Below are positions 10,674 to 23,000 of a DNA stretch of 64,000 nucleotides, in pieces. Under the pieces are notes generated by a model. That model did no database searches and was not told where the DNA came from. It saw only the letters and a program-made list of their open reading frames with translations. The position numbers and the translations under genes were made by a program. Position 1 is the first letter of the stretch, and the number at the start of each line of letters is the position of its first letter. Location: NCBI GenBank assembly GCA_003996215.1, contig QJPP01001618.1, positions 124,001-188,000 on the forward strand, read 5' to 3'. The stretch comes from Jaltomata sinuosa (lineage: Eukaryota; Streptophyta; Magnoliopsida; Solanales; Solanaceae).

Positions 10674-12340
10674 TATGGTGAGAACACATTTATAATATAC
10701 TAGAGAAGCAACGCCTAAACTAGTTGTTGAGGATTCCATTTATGGTAGGGATAGAGTTCGAGGCAAAGATAAGGGAGAAAAGAGGAACCCGCCAGGGGTG
10801 GAGCTCAAGGAAAAGATCTGGCTCAGGAAAAGTCAACATTTTTTCCTTAGCAAGAGAATATTCCTGAAGTTATGGTAAAAGAAGAGGTTCAGATTGAGAA
10901 TGATAAGGTAGTACCGATCAAGGGAAAACAACTATACCTGTTTAGGGAGGTGCGACATAGGTCCGGATGTCATCAGATATGATCTTGCAGGTTCTATGTT
11001 TTCTTAGTATACTGGTAGGGAATAGGAATACTCTTACAGTTCCTACTATGCATTATCCAATAACCCATCATGCTGCAGCTATGGCTCCTTGGAAAGATGC
11101 TGCTTCTGAGATAGGTATGTTTCCACGACTAGTGACAGGCACCTTTTTTACAAGTTTGTGAAGATGAGGGCTTTGATATTTCATGGGTTGGAGTGTGAGG
11201 ATGCTTATAAGTTCATCATTGACTGTCATGAGCGGCTGCATAGGATATGTATTATTTTGAGGCATAGTGTGGATTTTGTTTCTTTTCAGTTGCAAAGAGA
11301 TGCCAAGATGTGGTGGAGGGAATTCATGGAGTGCAGGCCTACCAGAGCACTCCTTGTGACTTGGAGTCACTTCTATCAATTTTTTCTAGAAAGGTATGTT
11401 TCTCAAACCTTGAGGGACAAAAAGAAAGATGAGTTCGCAACATTGAGCATGGGAGTTCTTCTTTTGCTGCATATGAGACATCTTTCATTCCTTGGCTCGT
11501 TACTCTTCTTAGTTAATCAGTATAGAGAAATAACAGATCAACCATTTTGTAAAATGTTTGATACAAGGTACAGATTTCTGTTTTAAAGGTAGCATCTTAT
11601 GGTAGGTCTTTCTAGGAGGTAGTTGAATTTGTTAAAATGTTAAAGAGGTAAAGCAAGAGTGTCAGGTAAGGATGGCTTCGAAGGATCCCTAGTATGTGGG
11701 CAGTTTTAGTGGAGAATTTTACAAAGGTCAGGGTCTGCGGGGATATCCTGTGTGCCCCATTCAGTTTGTTATGAAGGTTTCTATTAGGTCCATCAGGGGC
11801 CAGTTAGCCTTCATCAAATTTTTGTGGCTATCTTACTTAGTTGGCTCCAGCACTGTGACCTACTTTTTGCCATACATATTATTAGTGCGGTGAGGTTGGT
11901 CTTAATAGGCAGTTCAATAACAGGTTCCTAGAGCACTTGGTCCAGCTAGTAGAGGTAATGGTTATGATAGAGATTATTTGCAGGGCGGGCGAGGTGGCCA
12001 CACATATGGTAGGGGTGGCACTCAGCCAAACTAGGGCAGTGGTAATGGCAGAGGAGGTAATCAACCCAATATGGGCAGTGCACAGGCTAGTGGTAATAAC
12101 CACTTTTATGCTTTTCTGGGTAGACCAGAGGCAGAAGCGTCGAACGCAGTGATCACATATGCTTTCTTATTTGTGACTGGATGGCTTCAATTTTTTTTTA
12201 CCCTTGTTCTACTTTTTATTATGTCTCTATTGGATTTGCTGAGAGTTTTTACTTGATATGTGAACTACTTGTTTCCCAGTTAATGTGTCTGCCCCAATGG
12301 GTGATTCTATAATTGTGGATAGAGTCTTCTGCTCTTTTCC
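10674..12340 (+). pseudogene. G gag and start of protease, broken
   Basis: Reading begins at ATGGTGAGAAC and is soon broken. The central gag domain is best at 11158-11580, with the conserved tract AKMWWREFMECRP and, 20-odd residues on, FLERYVSQTLRDKKKDEF. A glycine-rich, RGG-like tail (about 11930-12110) follows, then GRPEAEASNAV, which in this clade precedes the protease. After this the sequence reads as degenerate protease (a VGDSIIVDRV-like tract near 12300) and is lost. The zinc knuckle is not recognisable. At least a dozen stops and frame changes are visible. Role: capsid protein; this copy is dead. Confidence 0.75.
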
Positions 12341-12360
12341 AGTCATATTTTATATTTGTG

Positions 12361-14071
12361 ATTCTTGACTCGTTGCAACCCCAAGACATATACCTACAAC
12401 ATTCATGAAGACTATAAAGTCCAGTTTTGCTTTTTACCTATTAAAAACTATGTTACAACAAAAGACACTTGGGTTGTCCAGGTTTACTGTTTTGAGAATC
12501 TAGTGTGATTTACACAAACTAGGCTCACTTTTGATGTGTATCTTATTTATTTTCACCTGGTGAAATCACTGAATGCTAAACGTGTATTTGATTGTGTATT
12601 CAAGGTGTATATATTCTTTTTTGAGACAAGGAAAGTTGTTTCAGCAAGTTGGGACATTTGTTTGGTCTAAGATTTAAACTCTTCAAGTTGTGGTAGGACT
12701 ATTTTATATGCTAAAAAGCTAAGGTTTGTGTATAAACTTGATCTTGTACTCTCGTTACTTGCTGGAGTATTTTGACTATTATCTTGGAACTTTTGTTTAC
12801 TTTCTCATCATGCCTTTATATCCTCTTATTGGTATTTCTGAATTATTGCGAGATATTCATTAATTTACCCACTTTTATGGATTTCTTGATCATTTTGCAT
12901 TCTTGCTGGGACTTTTTCCTTCTTGTGGCAGTGACTATGTCACTGTATCGGCATTCCTCTTGATTTGGATCTTTTTCTATCTTGACTTCGGATTTGTGGG
13001 TCATCTTAATTATGGAAATTATCCATTTATGTATGAACTAGAAATCCATTTTTAATATGGTTTTTGACTCTTTTCATTATTGGGTTTTGTCCTTTCTTGA
13101 TACAAGACTTTGATCCTTCTTGATATATGATTATGCTTAGTATGACAACATGACATACATATTGGGCAAAATTTGTTATTTGAACCCTCGTGAAATAGTT
13201 CTACGAGCTTCTTCACACTTGAGCCTTTGAATGCCGAATTTGATACTTGTAATATACTTGTTTACTTGATTTTAATGTATACGTCACATTTGAGATGAAA
13301 ATATTTTAGAAGAGAATTGGAGAAATCTACGGATCCAAGCCCAAATTTTATACACCACTATGCTTTATGCTTAGTGATACTTGTTTTCTATCGTAGGTGA
13401 CATTCGGGAGAATCATTAAAGATTGTTATTTGGAGTATACATTTTGAAGCTTTTAAGAAGATAAAATTTACATATAGGCATCTACATTTTGTAGTAGTTA
13501 TGGGACCTGTACATGATCCTTGTGTTACACCTATATATATAACTTTGGAGGCTTATTTGATTGCAAGACTGTAGCTTGTAACTTAAACTTTGTAGCTTAT
13601 TTGGTTGGTTTTGGGTGTTTAAGTCTATGTTTTATAATGTACTAAGCTTACATCTTGTTTTGTAATTATGTATAAAGGAGGAACTAGTTATCTTTTTGTA
13701 CTTGAAAATTTAGTGAAAATTTATAACATGAGTCTATAGTTGTGTGAAATGACAAATGAAATTTTATAGGGCACATGCTTGATTTTTTTTGAGAAAGGTT
13801 CCACTATCACAAATTGAAACTCTTATATTATTTTTACTCGGGATTATATGAATCATTAAATGGTAAAATATTATAACTTTAACTCTTTTAAAATAGGCCT
13901 AGTTCTGCTATTAAATAATAATGAATATGTATCAAATTGAGCTCTTTTAAACATTATAAGTATTATTTTTTTAATTTTAGAAGTGGCATCCTCCCTAGAG
14001 GGTCACTGCAATCAGTCTATACTATTTTCTATGTATTGTCAAAATGACAGTTCAGAATCTGAGGTGTTACA
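12361..14071 (-). repeat. H: AT-rich block, probable reverse LTR remnant
   Basis: No open frame with recognisable similarity. The right edge, read on the minus strand, starts TGTAACACCTCAG, the standard start of this group of LTRs, and changes abruptly to gag-like sequence at 14072. The left edge is not clear and I found no 5-bp target duplication, so a solo LTR is plausible but unproven. The block is very AT-rich with several homopolymer runs. Confidence 0.4.
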
Positions 14072-14640
14072 GTTTTTAGGTCGCGTCAGGTACTCTAGCT
14101 CATCCGAGCAGCCACAACATTCTTTTGGAGCAAATTATGTTTTGTTTGTAGTGACTTAGGTCAATTTGTAAGGGATTCACCTGGTCGTGGGCAGGGTCAT
14201 TCACAATCGAGTTCTCATGTGCTGACTTATTAGACATCAGTACCACAGGTAAGAGGAGGTGCACAAAGTGGTAGAGGTTGTTCTCAGGGTGCTAGGGGTG
14301 GAGCCAAGGTAGCTTGTTGAGGTGGTCATTAAGTTGCTTAATCCGAGGGCGGACATGGTAAGTGTTATATATTACTAAGTAGACTCAAGGCAGAGGCCTC
14401 TAATGAGGTTATTATAGGTATCGTCCCAGTTTTCCATTGGCCTACTTTAGTACTTTTTGACCTTAGTTCTATTTATTCATATATGTCTGCGTATTTTTCT
14501 TTGGATTCATATGGTGTGAGCCCCTTGCTATGTTTATTCATGTTGCTACCACGGTAGGTGATTTTTTAGTAATGGTTGGGTGTACCAATCCTGTGTTGTG
14601 ACTCATGTGGGGTATGATACTTGGGGGGATTTGATTATTT
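14072..14640 (+). pseudogene. A gag C-terminus and protease, broken
   Basis: Translation gives a Ser/Gln/His-rich stretch, a ruined zinc knuckle (CSDLGQFVRDS, with the last Cys and the His lost), a Gly/Arg-rich linker, then LKAEASNEVI and a protease-like FDLSSIYSYMSAY, where the family has Asp-Pro/Thr-Gly-Ser. The catalytic Gly is missing. Stops occur at several points. The same EASN junction appears in G, showing the two elements belong to related lineages. Confidence 0.65.
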
Positions 14641-14665
14641 TAGATATGGTAGATTTTAATATATT

Positions 14666-16697
14666 GTGGGTATGTATTGGCTCTCTCCATACCATGATAT
14701 ATTTGATTGTCATACCAAGACAATTAATTTTTTTAAGCCAAAGGTACTAAGGCTGGAGTACAAGGGTACTCAAGGTTTGTATCCGAAGATTCCTTGGGCT
14801 ATGCAGATGCTGGAGAAGGGGTGTCTTTCCAATTTGGTGTATGTGTGTGATACTAGTGCAGACATGATTTCTTTAGAGTTAGTGAGGGTGGTGAGAGCAT
14901 TTATGGATGTGTTTTCTATGGATCTTCTATGTGTTCCTCCTGATCAAGATATCAATTTTCCTATTGACTTTTAGTCGGGCACTAAGTCCATTTCCATTAC
15001 TCCTTATAGGATGGATCTGGCAGAATTGAAGGAGTTGAAGGACCAATTTCAGGATTTGTTGAGTAAGGGTTTTATTAGACCCAATATTTCTCCTTGGTGT
15101 GCTCTGGTGTTGTTTGTGAAGAAGAAGGATGGGTCTATGCATATGTGTATTAATTATCGATAGTTAAATAAGGTAACCATCAAGAATAAGTAACCTCGTC
15201 CATGCATTGATGATTTGTTTGATCAGCTTTAGGGTTCTTTAGTGTTATCAAAGATTGACTTGAGGTCTGGGTATCACCAATTTAGTATTAGGGGTTTTGA
15301 TATCCCTAAGACAACTTTCAGGACTCGATATGGTCATTATGATTTCTTGGTAATGTCATTATGGCTGACTAACATCTTGGAAGCATTTATAGAGTTGATG
15401 AATCGGGTGTTTTGACTGTATCTTGATTCCTTTGTGATTGTGTTCATTGATGATATCTTGGTGTATTTCAAGAGCGAGGAGGATCATGTGAAACATTTGA
15501 GAATTGTGCTCCAGAGGTTGAGTGACAAGAAGTTGTATGCTAAGTTCTCAAAGTGTGAGCTTTGGCTTAGTTCTACGGGATTTTTTGGCCATGTTATGTT
15601 CAAGGATGGTATTATGGTTGATCCGGCCAAGGTTGAGGCAGTTTGAGATTAGTGTAGGCCTACTTCCCCTGCTGAGATTAGGAGCTTTATTTGTTTGGTA
15701 GGGATTTTTTTAATTACAGCTCTTTTGACAAAGTTGACTCAGAAGAATATTATTTTTCAGTGGTACAATGAGTGGAAGGAGGGCTTTTGCAAGCTCCAAG
15801 CTTTATTGACTCCAGTACCTCTCTTGACCTTATCTGTGGAAAGTAAAGGTTTCACCATGTATTTTGATTCTTTGGGAGTTGGACTTAGTGGTGTTTTGAT
15901 GCAAAAGGGGAAGGTCATAGATTATGCTTTGAGGTAGTTGAAGACCCACGAAAAGAACTACCCCACTCATGACTTGGAATTGGCCGCGATAGTGTTTGTT
16001 TTAAAGTTGTGGTGGCATTACTTGTATGGATTTCATAACAACGTATTCATCGATCATTGTAGTCTATAGTACTTAAACCAGAAGGATTTGAATTTGAGAC
16101 AACGTAAGTGGTTGGAGGTGTTAAAGGGCTATGACATGCCTATTCTCTATCATCCTGGCAAGGCCAATATAGTGGTGGATTCCTTGAGCAGGAAAGTGGT
16201 GAGTATGGGTAGTTTTGATTTGTTGGTGGAAGAGGAGACCTTTGGTTATGGATGTTCAGTGTTTAGCCAATAGCTTCATGAGACTTGATATTTCTTAAAC
16301 TGGTAGAGTTCTTTCTTGTGTTGAGGAACTGTCTCTATTGTGGGAGCAAATTAAGTATGGACAGTTTGAGGATGGGAAGTTGTGTATCATTCAGGACAAA
16401 ATGTTGAGTGGTGAAGCTGAGAAAGTGATTCATACTTCAGAGGGTGTTTTGAGAATCAAGGGTCCCATTTTTGTTCCTAAGGTTTGTGATTTGACTAGAT
16501 TAATAATGGATGAGACTCACGTTTCAAGGTTTTCTATTCATCCGAGTGTAACCAATATGTATCATGACCTGAAGCAACATTATTGGTGGTGTAGGATGAA
16601 AAAGGATATCATGGAATTTGTGGCTGAATGTTTGAATTGCCAGCAAGTGAAGTATGAGCACCAGAGACCGAGTGGTATGACTTAGAGGATACCTATA
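14666..16697 (+). pseudogene. A pol part 1: RT, RNase H, integrase zinc finger
   Basis: 14666-14974 is the protease-RT linker. RT follows (about 14990-15650): ELKELKDQFQDLLSKGFIRP, KKKDGSMHMCINYR with a stop after it, SKIDLRSGYHQF, and the FIDD active site at 15443-15454. RNase H (about 15780-16080) keeps Asp in YFDSLGVGLSG, Glu in HDLELAA and Asp in FIDH. The HHCC finger (about 16510-16665) keeps HVSRFSIHP and CLNCQQVK intact. In-frame stops lie near 15162, 15190, 15229, 15415, 15646, 15937 and 16069, and there is a frame change near 16270. The end at 16697 is the insertion point of B. Confidence 0.88.
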
Positions 16698-18371
16698 TGT
16701 AACACCCCAGAATTTGAATCAACCTCTAAACTTAGAAACTCTACAAAATTCTAAACTTCCAGGAATCACGAGCCCAAACCACGAACTATGAATTGAACCA
16801 CGAGCCGTGGAATGGACTCATGAAATTAGTCTTGCAGACCACCCTCAGGTCTGACAACCATGAAATAGTTTCATGGTTATTGGATGGTTCCACGGGTTGT
16901 GGAACCAGTTCATGGAACTCAGACTGAGGGCAGTCATTTTCCCCAGTAACCACGAATGGTTTCTACGACTCGTAGATGGTTCCATGAGTTGTGTTGTTAA
17001 CCCATAAAACCTTGTTCTGTAGTTGGTATTTTAGGCCAGACACCACGTGAAGGAACCACGAGTCATGGTTTAGTCTATGACTCGTGGAGCCTAAAGCCGC
17101 AGTTTTTAAGTTGCTTTTCTCAATTAAATCCCTGGGTTATTTTGGAAATTACCCACCCTTTTAACTCCTAAATGAGGTTGTTTTGGACATTTTTAGTAGG
17201 GTTTCATCCCTAATTATCCTAAGTCTTCTCTAAAACGCTCATTCAATACTAAAAGTGGAAAGGGTCTCCATTCTCTCAAGCTCCAAGCTTCAAGCTAAGG
17301 ATTCCACCTTCAGGTCTCCATCCCTCCCATCTTAGATTAAGAAAGGTTCAATTCAGGTATGTGGGTATTCAATAAGGGATTCTTTCACCCTTATGCCCAA
17401 AACCCCTAAATTTTATATTGATTTTCATGAACTTCAAATTAGGGTTCTTACCCAATTCTCGTGGACTTTTCTATGAATTGTTTTTTCATGATTCTACTAT
17501 AAAATCTAATTCTAAATTGCATGATTTTGTATGGGTTTTTTGCAATTGAATTCCTACTTTATGGACTGAAGGCTTAGTCTAGCCAATTTTGCATGCATTT
17601 ACTGATTTAAGTAAATTGACATATTTTATAACATGATCTTATAAATTTCAAGCAATGCATGCCTAGTTCCTTTTTTTTGAAAGCATGCATGATTATGGAA
17701 TTTAAACTAGTGCCATGCAAACTTATAAGATATGAATTATTATGAAAGACAAGATACCCGATGTGCCATCAATACTAATGAATGATTTTCAAAAAGGGTT
17801 CGTGAGTATTATGAAGATCAGAGTTATAAACATGATTATGTGAGTATTATGATATATATTTTTTGCGAGTAGTATTAAGCATCGAGCAATGAGGGTTCTA
17901 GATAACCCAAGTCCAAAACTTTGTTTCCACCATAGGTTGGCCTTTGTGTCTTATGCCAGGATACCTATGAACATGGTTCTAACCTTGGCCGGTTAGGACA
18001 ACCTTTTTTGATGTGGGTGTATGATACCGGACTCCATGGTGCTCAACATGGTTTATGTCGGTTGAGAGAAACTCCCCTATTAATGTATTCAAGCTTTTAA
18101 GTTATATGATATTCTATTTTGAAGCTTTACTCATTACCTTATGTCTTATGCTTCAAATTATGACTTTTACTATGTTTTCTTCTATTATGCATGAACTCTG
18201 ATTTAAGCATGTTTCAAATACATTTACTTATGTTATTGCGTAAACTCGCATACTCGGTACATCCTATAGTATTGACGCATATTCTTGTGTTGCATCCTAT
18301 TATGATGCAGATTCAGGTTTCCACTCTCAAGCACATGGCTAGAGACCACAGTCTATCCAGGGTTCACTCAG
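16698..18371 (+). repeat. 5' LTR of B, 3'-truncated
   Basis: Starts TGTAACACCCCAG and is collinear with the 3' LTR (27236 onwards) up to the CTATCCAGGGTT tract near 18365. The last 350 or so bases of the LTR, the primer-binding site and the first half of gag are missing; the next recognisable sequence is mid-gag. This is a deletion, not an insertion, because nothing foreign is found at the joint. Confidence 0.85.
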
Positions 18372-18518
18372 CTTTCTAGTTATGCCCCATTTATGGTGGC
18401 TGATCGAAAGCACTAATGGGCAAGTTCATGTATGGAGTATCTGGCTTTGTAAAAAAGGAGTGCAAAAATGTTATGTTGTTGGGAGATATGGATATCTCTA
18501 GGCTTATGACTCTTGCTC
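18372..18518 (+). pseudogene. B gag fragment, before the filler
   Basis: After the LTR truncation the sequence enters mid-gag: GFVKKECKNVMLLGDMDISRL, then MTLAQ, a tract that in this lineage lies shortly before the basic linker to the zinc knuckle. It stops at 18518, where plastid-type trnD begins. The matching downstream gag resumes near 19066. Confidence 0.75.
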
Positions 18519-18548
18519 AAGCTGCGGGTTCGAGCCCCGTCAGTCCCG
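18519..18548 (+). pseudogene. trnD-GUC: Plastid-type trnD-GUC, 3' fragment
   Basis: Thirty bases give the end of the variable region, a complete T-arm (GCGGG TTCGAGC CCCGT), the 3' acceptor strand CAGTCCC and discriminator G. The acceptor strand is the complement of GGGATTG, the 5' end of plant plastid tRNA-Asp(GUC). The 5' half, including anticodon and D-arm, is absent, so no tRNA can be made. I recognise it from the plastid gene; many plant mitochondrial genomes also carry a plastid-derived trnD. Confidence 0.8.
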
Positions 18549-18800
18549 AAGGATTCAATAAATATATCAATTCATCTCTCCATTTTCTGTGAAAGGGGGA
18601 CAGGGAGCATAATTTCATTCCCAACGGGGGATCTTTCTTTTTCTTTTTTGTTTCGCATTTCTCATTAAAGGAGCTGAAACTTGACTGTAAGGAAAGGGGA
18701 TTTTTTCATTACTTCAACTAGTACCGATTGATGGGAGAGAGACATATATGGATTAGTACAATTCATTATGTATTGGCATAATCAGGATTCCAAGAGAGAC
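18549..18800 (+). other. Probable plastid spacer downstream of trnD
   Basis: Directly continuous with the trnD 3' end: AT-rich sequence with homopolymer runs, of plastid intergenic style and unlike the flanking gag. I believe it is the trnD-psbM spacer but cannot run the alignment. The right limit is uncertain. Confidence 0.55.
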
Positions 18801-19065
18801 TAGTTGGAGATGGATCAGTTTATAGACTAATTTCATCTTTTCTTAGCCTCACTATTTTTGAAGATTTGGGAGGTATTCGCGTCTATACAAGCAGTGGCGG
18901 CTCAGGCATACCACCTGCGGGTGATATCACTCGGGTTTTACTCGATATAGCCTTAAAGAATCTTTTCGATAGTCAGTTTCCTAAAAGGTTTCCAGGTATA
19001 GCATTTCATAGATTCGTCAACGAGGTTTCTATTTTCATAAGAAAGAATGAGAAAGTTCTCTTTGA
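18801..19065 (+). pseudogene. Unassigned filler with RT-like motif order
   Basis: One frame is open from before 18866 through this stretch. It contains GSGIPPAGDITRVLLDIALK and then FPGIAFHRFVNEVSIF. That order resembles motifs of group-II-intron/retron-type reverse transcriptases (G-x-P-x-G...S-x-L-x-x-I, then a hydrophobic R-Y-x-D-D box), with Asp-Asp replaced by Asn-Glu. It does not look like gypsy gag, and the gag frame is a different one. It could be an organelle ORF carried with the trnD piece. Similarity is by eye only. Gag resumes near 19066 in another frame (ETTRENRRAR). Confidence 0.4.
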
Positions 19066-20010
19066 TGATAAAGCAGGGTATGCTGAAGGAAACAACAAGG
19101 GAGAACAGGAGGGCCAGAATAAAGAATTTGGGTTTCAGTCATCAGAAGTCCAGGGGCGAACATCGTTCTTCATTTCAGAAGAGGTCACCAGGGTCGATAC
19201 CATCATGAACTAGTTTTTCTACTAGGCCTCCAGTCCTAGGCATGATCAGGCAAGTAGAGGATCGGGTTCACAATTTTAGGGGAGTGTTTAAAAAGGGGGC
19301 TTCCTACCCTATTTGCAATAAGTGTGGAAACAGTCACCCGGGAGAGTGCCTCTTGGGCACAGGTGGATGCTTTAGTTTTGGACAGGTTGGTTATAGGATC
19401 AGGGATTGCCCTTCAGCTAAGAAGGTAAATAGAGGTGGCCGGACTCAGTCTACTTCAGCACCTCTATCAGGCCATCAGATTTAGTAGGGTACTACTTCTG
19501 GCACTAGTGGCAGTCAGCGCCAGAAGCGTCTCTATGCTATGTTATCTCGCCATGATCAGGAAAGTTCCTTAGATGTTGTTACTAGTATATTCCAAGTCTT
19601 CTCTTTCGATGTTTACGCTTTATTGGACCTCGGAGCCTCCTTATCTTTCATGACCCTCTATGTTACTTGCAAATTTGAAGCATGTCCCTAATTACTCTTA
19701 GAACCCTTTAAGGTTTCCACTCTTGTTGGTGAGTCAGTCCTAGCCAAGAGAATCTATAGAAATTTCCCTATCTCAGTCCTTCATAAAGTCACTTCAGCCG
19801 ATCTAGTATAGTTGGAAATGACTGATTTTGATATTATTCTTGGTATGGATTTGTTGCATGCATTTATGCCTCAGTTAATTGTCATACCCGAGTAGTCAGT
19901 TTTATGTTTCCAAATGAACCTATCTTAGAGTGGCAGGGTAGTCCTCCATCTTCAAAGGGTCATTTCATATCTTATCTCAAGGCTAGGAAAATGATTTCTA
20001 AGGGTTATGT
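19066..20010 (+). pseudogene. B gag C-terminus and protease, broken
   Basis: Basic gag linker, then the knuckle region CNKCGNSHPGECL followed by CFSFGQVGYRIRDC, where the second Cys and the His of C-x2-C-x4-H-x4-C are Phe and Tyr. After a stop, the retropepsin-like part reads VFSFDVYALLDLGASLSF (Asp-Leu-Gly in place of Asp-Pro/Ser-Gly) and DFDIILGMDLLHA. Stops appear near 19482, 19691 and 19810. Protease would cleave the polyprotein; the catalytic Asp is present but the frame is not usable. Coding is cut at 20015 by the solo LTR and picks up at 24036. Confidence 0.8.
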
Positions 20011-20015
20011 CTATC

Positions 20016-23000
20016 TGTAATGACCCTTCCGGTCATTTACACGTTTTCGCCTTTCTTGTACCATTAGAGCTTACTTGTAGCGGCCCAAGTCATTTATGGC
20101 TTGTCGGGACCGGTAGTTCGGTGCCTGGGCCATTTGTTTGGTCTTTATGGTTGTTCCTCATTTTAGAGCTTCAACTTTGGAAATCGTTGACTTCTGACAA
20201 AATTCTTGGTAATATCAAATAATTAAACCAAGGTTCTAGGTCAAAGGAATCCCTTACTCGAATGTTCGAGTTAAAGAAATGTCTCGTGTAACACCTCGCC
20301 CGTTTGGAAGGTTTATAGTAACCTGTGCCTTTGGGGTAAGACTAATAGTGTCTAATATACTAAGAAGGATGTTTTATGAGGTATTGTAATGGAAAAATGG
20401 TCGTATGATAAGTTTTGAAGTCAAGCAAGTTGCGAAACAAAAGTCGAAAAAAGTTATTGTAAATTCCTTTAAGGAATTCTCTTCAAGTTTGGGTTAAATG
20501 TCATGGGGTGTTTCTCCCTATCTATAAAGATTTAGTGGGCCCCCAATATACCAAATCGAAGGTCTACGAGTATAGTTTCCAACGCACTAAACCATTTATC
20601 CATACAACTTCAGAATAGAGAGATATTCACATTTTCGTAAGACCGCGCAAGCAGACACGTCAAGGTGGGGCCCGCATCCTAAGTCGGTTCAGCTTATAAA
20701 AGCTGATTTCTCCTTTGTTTTAACCCATATTTTTTACCCAAAATTCTTAGAAAATCAGAGGGAGAGTCCATAAATAATCCATGGACTTTGATCCTTTCAA
20801 TTCGGAAGTTTAACGGAAGTTGCTCTACGTCGCGAGCTCGTCATTTTGGTATAGTTTTCCCCATCGATTTCATGGCGTATCTTCGTGGGTGTTGATGCAG
20901 CAATCCAGCAGGTGTTTTATGAGTATTTGGAAGTAGCTACGGAGTTATATTGGCGAGGTATGGATCCCGTACACTTATCTATTTGTTGAATCAAGATTCT
21001 AAGCTTCTAATCACGAAAAGTTGTATTTTTCGATAACTTGTAGTAGTTTCTTGATGGATTTGGATACATTTGTTTCTACTGCAAGGAGGCAGTTTGTGGA
21101 ACTGATATTTTTATGCTATTATCATTTGATTATCGGAAGGTAAGGGTTCTAAATTCTCGACTCATTCTTAATTTGAGCTTTAGAATCAATTCCGAGGAGA
21201 ACTTATCGTTATCGGCATGTTTGTCGTGTTTTCTTGCCGTATATTGTTACAGATCATGGTGGGTCCTTATAATAGCATGTTTAGCTTGGTATTTCAAAGC
21301 TTTTTGTTGAGGTAACCTTCCTCCTATGACCGTCCTTCGTTATTATATGTTCTAGTATTGTTTTATGGATTTCTGAGCCACGAAGTGGTATTTTGGATCT
21401 GTGGCTCTGGGCAGCCCCTTTGTCATATTAAATTGGGTTGTTATTGTTGTATGTTGATGGTGTTAAGGTGTTGGAGGTACTGGGAGTTGGTGTGATTCTT
21501 ATTGGAGTCACATACGATAGTTATTGGATTGAATGACATGAAGTACGCCTTGAAATAGTTCTTCGGGAGCTCGTCGCTCCTTTGAGATGTGGTTAACGTA
21601 TTGTTGTTGGATTTAGCTGCCATTTGTTATTGTTATTGGCCTCATTTTTACGCTTTGGATTTGGCTGTTCGCGAGTGTGACATTAACACCTTATCAATTG
21701 GCTATGGCTCGTTCTTGCAGCCTTGTCGATTCTAGCAATTGTTCCATTACCTTGGTTGGCCAGGCTTCATAGAGACGCCTTTGGGGATTCAGTTGAAAGT
21801 ATTTGTCTTATGTGATTCAAAGCTTCCTGGAGTTGTTCGAGTCTGGATGATGTCGTTCCCGCAGCTAGTCATCGGATGACAGGTAGGTTATAGTTTTCCC
21901 CTATCTAGACTCTGCGTATATAGGCTATAACTGCATTAATTAGCATCCTTGGATGGGTTGTTATAGGTTGGTACCCCAGACCTTGTCCGCCTTTCGTCCG
22001 TCTATTTCATACGTTGTTTGTAGTATTCACGTAGTAATGTATATTACCTTTGTGGTCCTGTGTGGCCTTGTATTGACTCTGGAACATAGATGGTGGGCTA
22101 TTTGGAAAGTCCGCGAGTCCCGGACATAGAGATTATCATTTTAGGCTGGTTATGTCTGTTGAGTAGCTATTGGGCCTGTGCAGGGCTGATAGGAAATGTT
22201 GTGAGCCGTTGGGCTACTTTTATATTTGTGTGCGAGCATATCATCCATGAAAAAGGTTTTCCCCTGCATGTTTTACTACAGTTTTGGCTGTGAGCCACTA
22301 CTGACAGTTTTCCTAAATTTGCATGACCCTGGGGGGCCCTTTTTGGTACTGTTGTTGATAGAAAAGGGGATTTTTGGATGTTTTCGCACTGATTTTATTA
22401 TTGATACTAGTCTCTACGGGGCAAAAAACCAGACTTGATTTTATTACTGATACAAGTCTCTGCAGGGCGGAGCACTAGACTTGATTTACTACAGTTTTAG
22501 ACCCGGTTACGCCCGGGCACCCTTGGAGGGGTTTTTGAGGCATTTTCTACTACTTTAGTCCTGGACGGGGTCTAGGCATGCATACTTGAGACAGGGTCTC
22601 TATCTTGATCCCAGACTTGCTTCCGGATGACATGTCTTGATACTGAGTTTTAGTATGGGGTCGGGGACCTCCATGGACCTTGCCGCTCCGGGCTTGGGGC
22701 TTCGGGTTGCGTGCACCGGAGGGAAGGCTATACGATGGAGTAGAGGTATACAGGCTGAGTCCTTCCATGGAACCTGCCTGCTGGGCCCGATTGGCACTAG
22801 AGGAGGTACATACAGAGGTTCTATTTCATATCATATCATATCATACATTGGATTCCACGCTTGTTGGCTGTGTGTTCAGTGTACGCTCCGGTAGTATGGG
22901 ATGCCGGAGGGTTTGCTTTCACTTGATTGTGTTCCTCGGTTGTATGGGCGGCCGTTGGGACTGTAGGTAGACTATATTTACTCCTGTCTTTATTTAGAGC

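Larger units (their letters stand above)
10209..12360 (+). mobile_element. G: Ty3/gypsy remnant, 5' LTR tail and gag
   Basis: The last 311 bases of a forward LTR (10209-10519, ending GGGTCACGACA), a primer-binding site, then a gag with many lesions that fades in the protease region near 12360. The LTR's left part has been displaced by E's insertion and should lie off-window. No pol that clearly belongs to G follows; the pol starting at 14072 has its own overlapping gag end, so I treat it as a separate element (A). Confidence 0.75.

Noticed and set aside
10209..16697. G and A as one element
   Set aside because: Both contain the gag-protease junction (EASN), so a single collinear element would need a duplication; separate related elements are simpler, though a recombination joint is possible.
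18519..18548. A functional tRNA gene
   Set aside because: Only the T-arm and 3' acceptor strand are present; anticodon arm and D-arm are missing.
22637..22970. Overlapping open frames of 85-96 codons that recur at 45980-46313 and 58557-58864
   Set aside because: They are at the same offset of homologous D-type LTRs, overlap each other in two frames, and have no recognisable domain; conservation follows from LTR homology.
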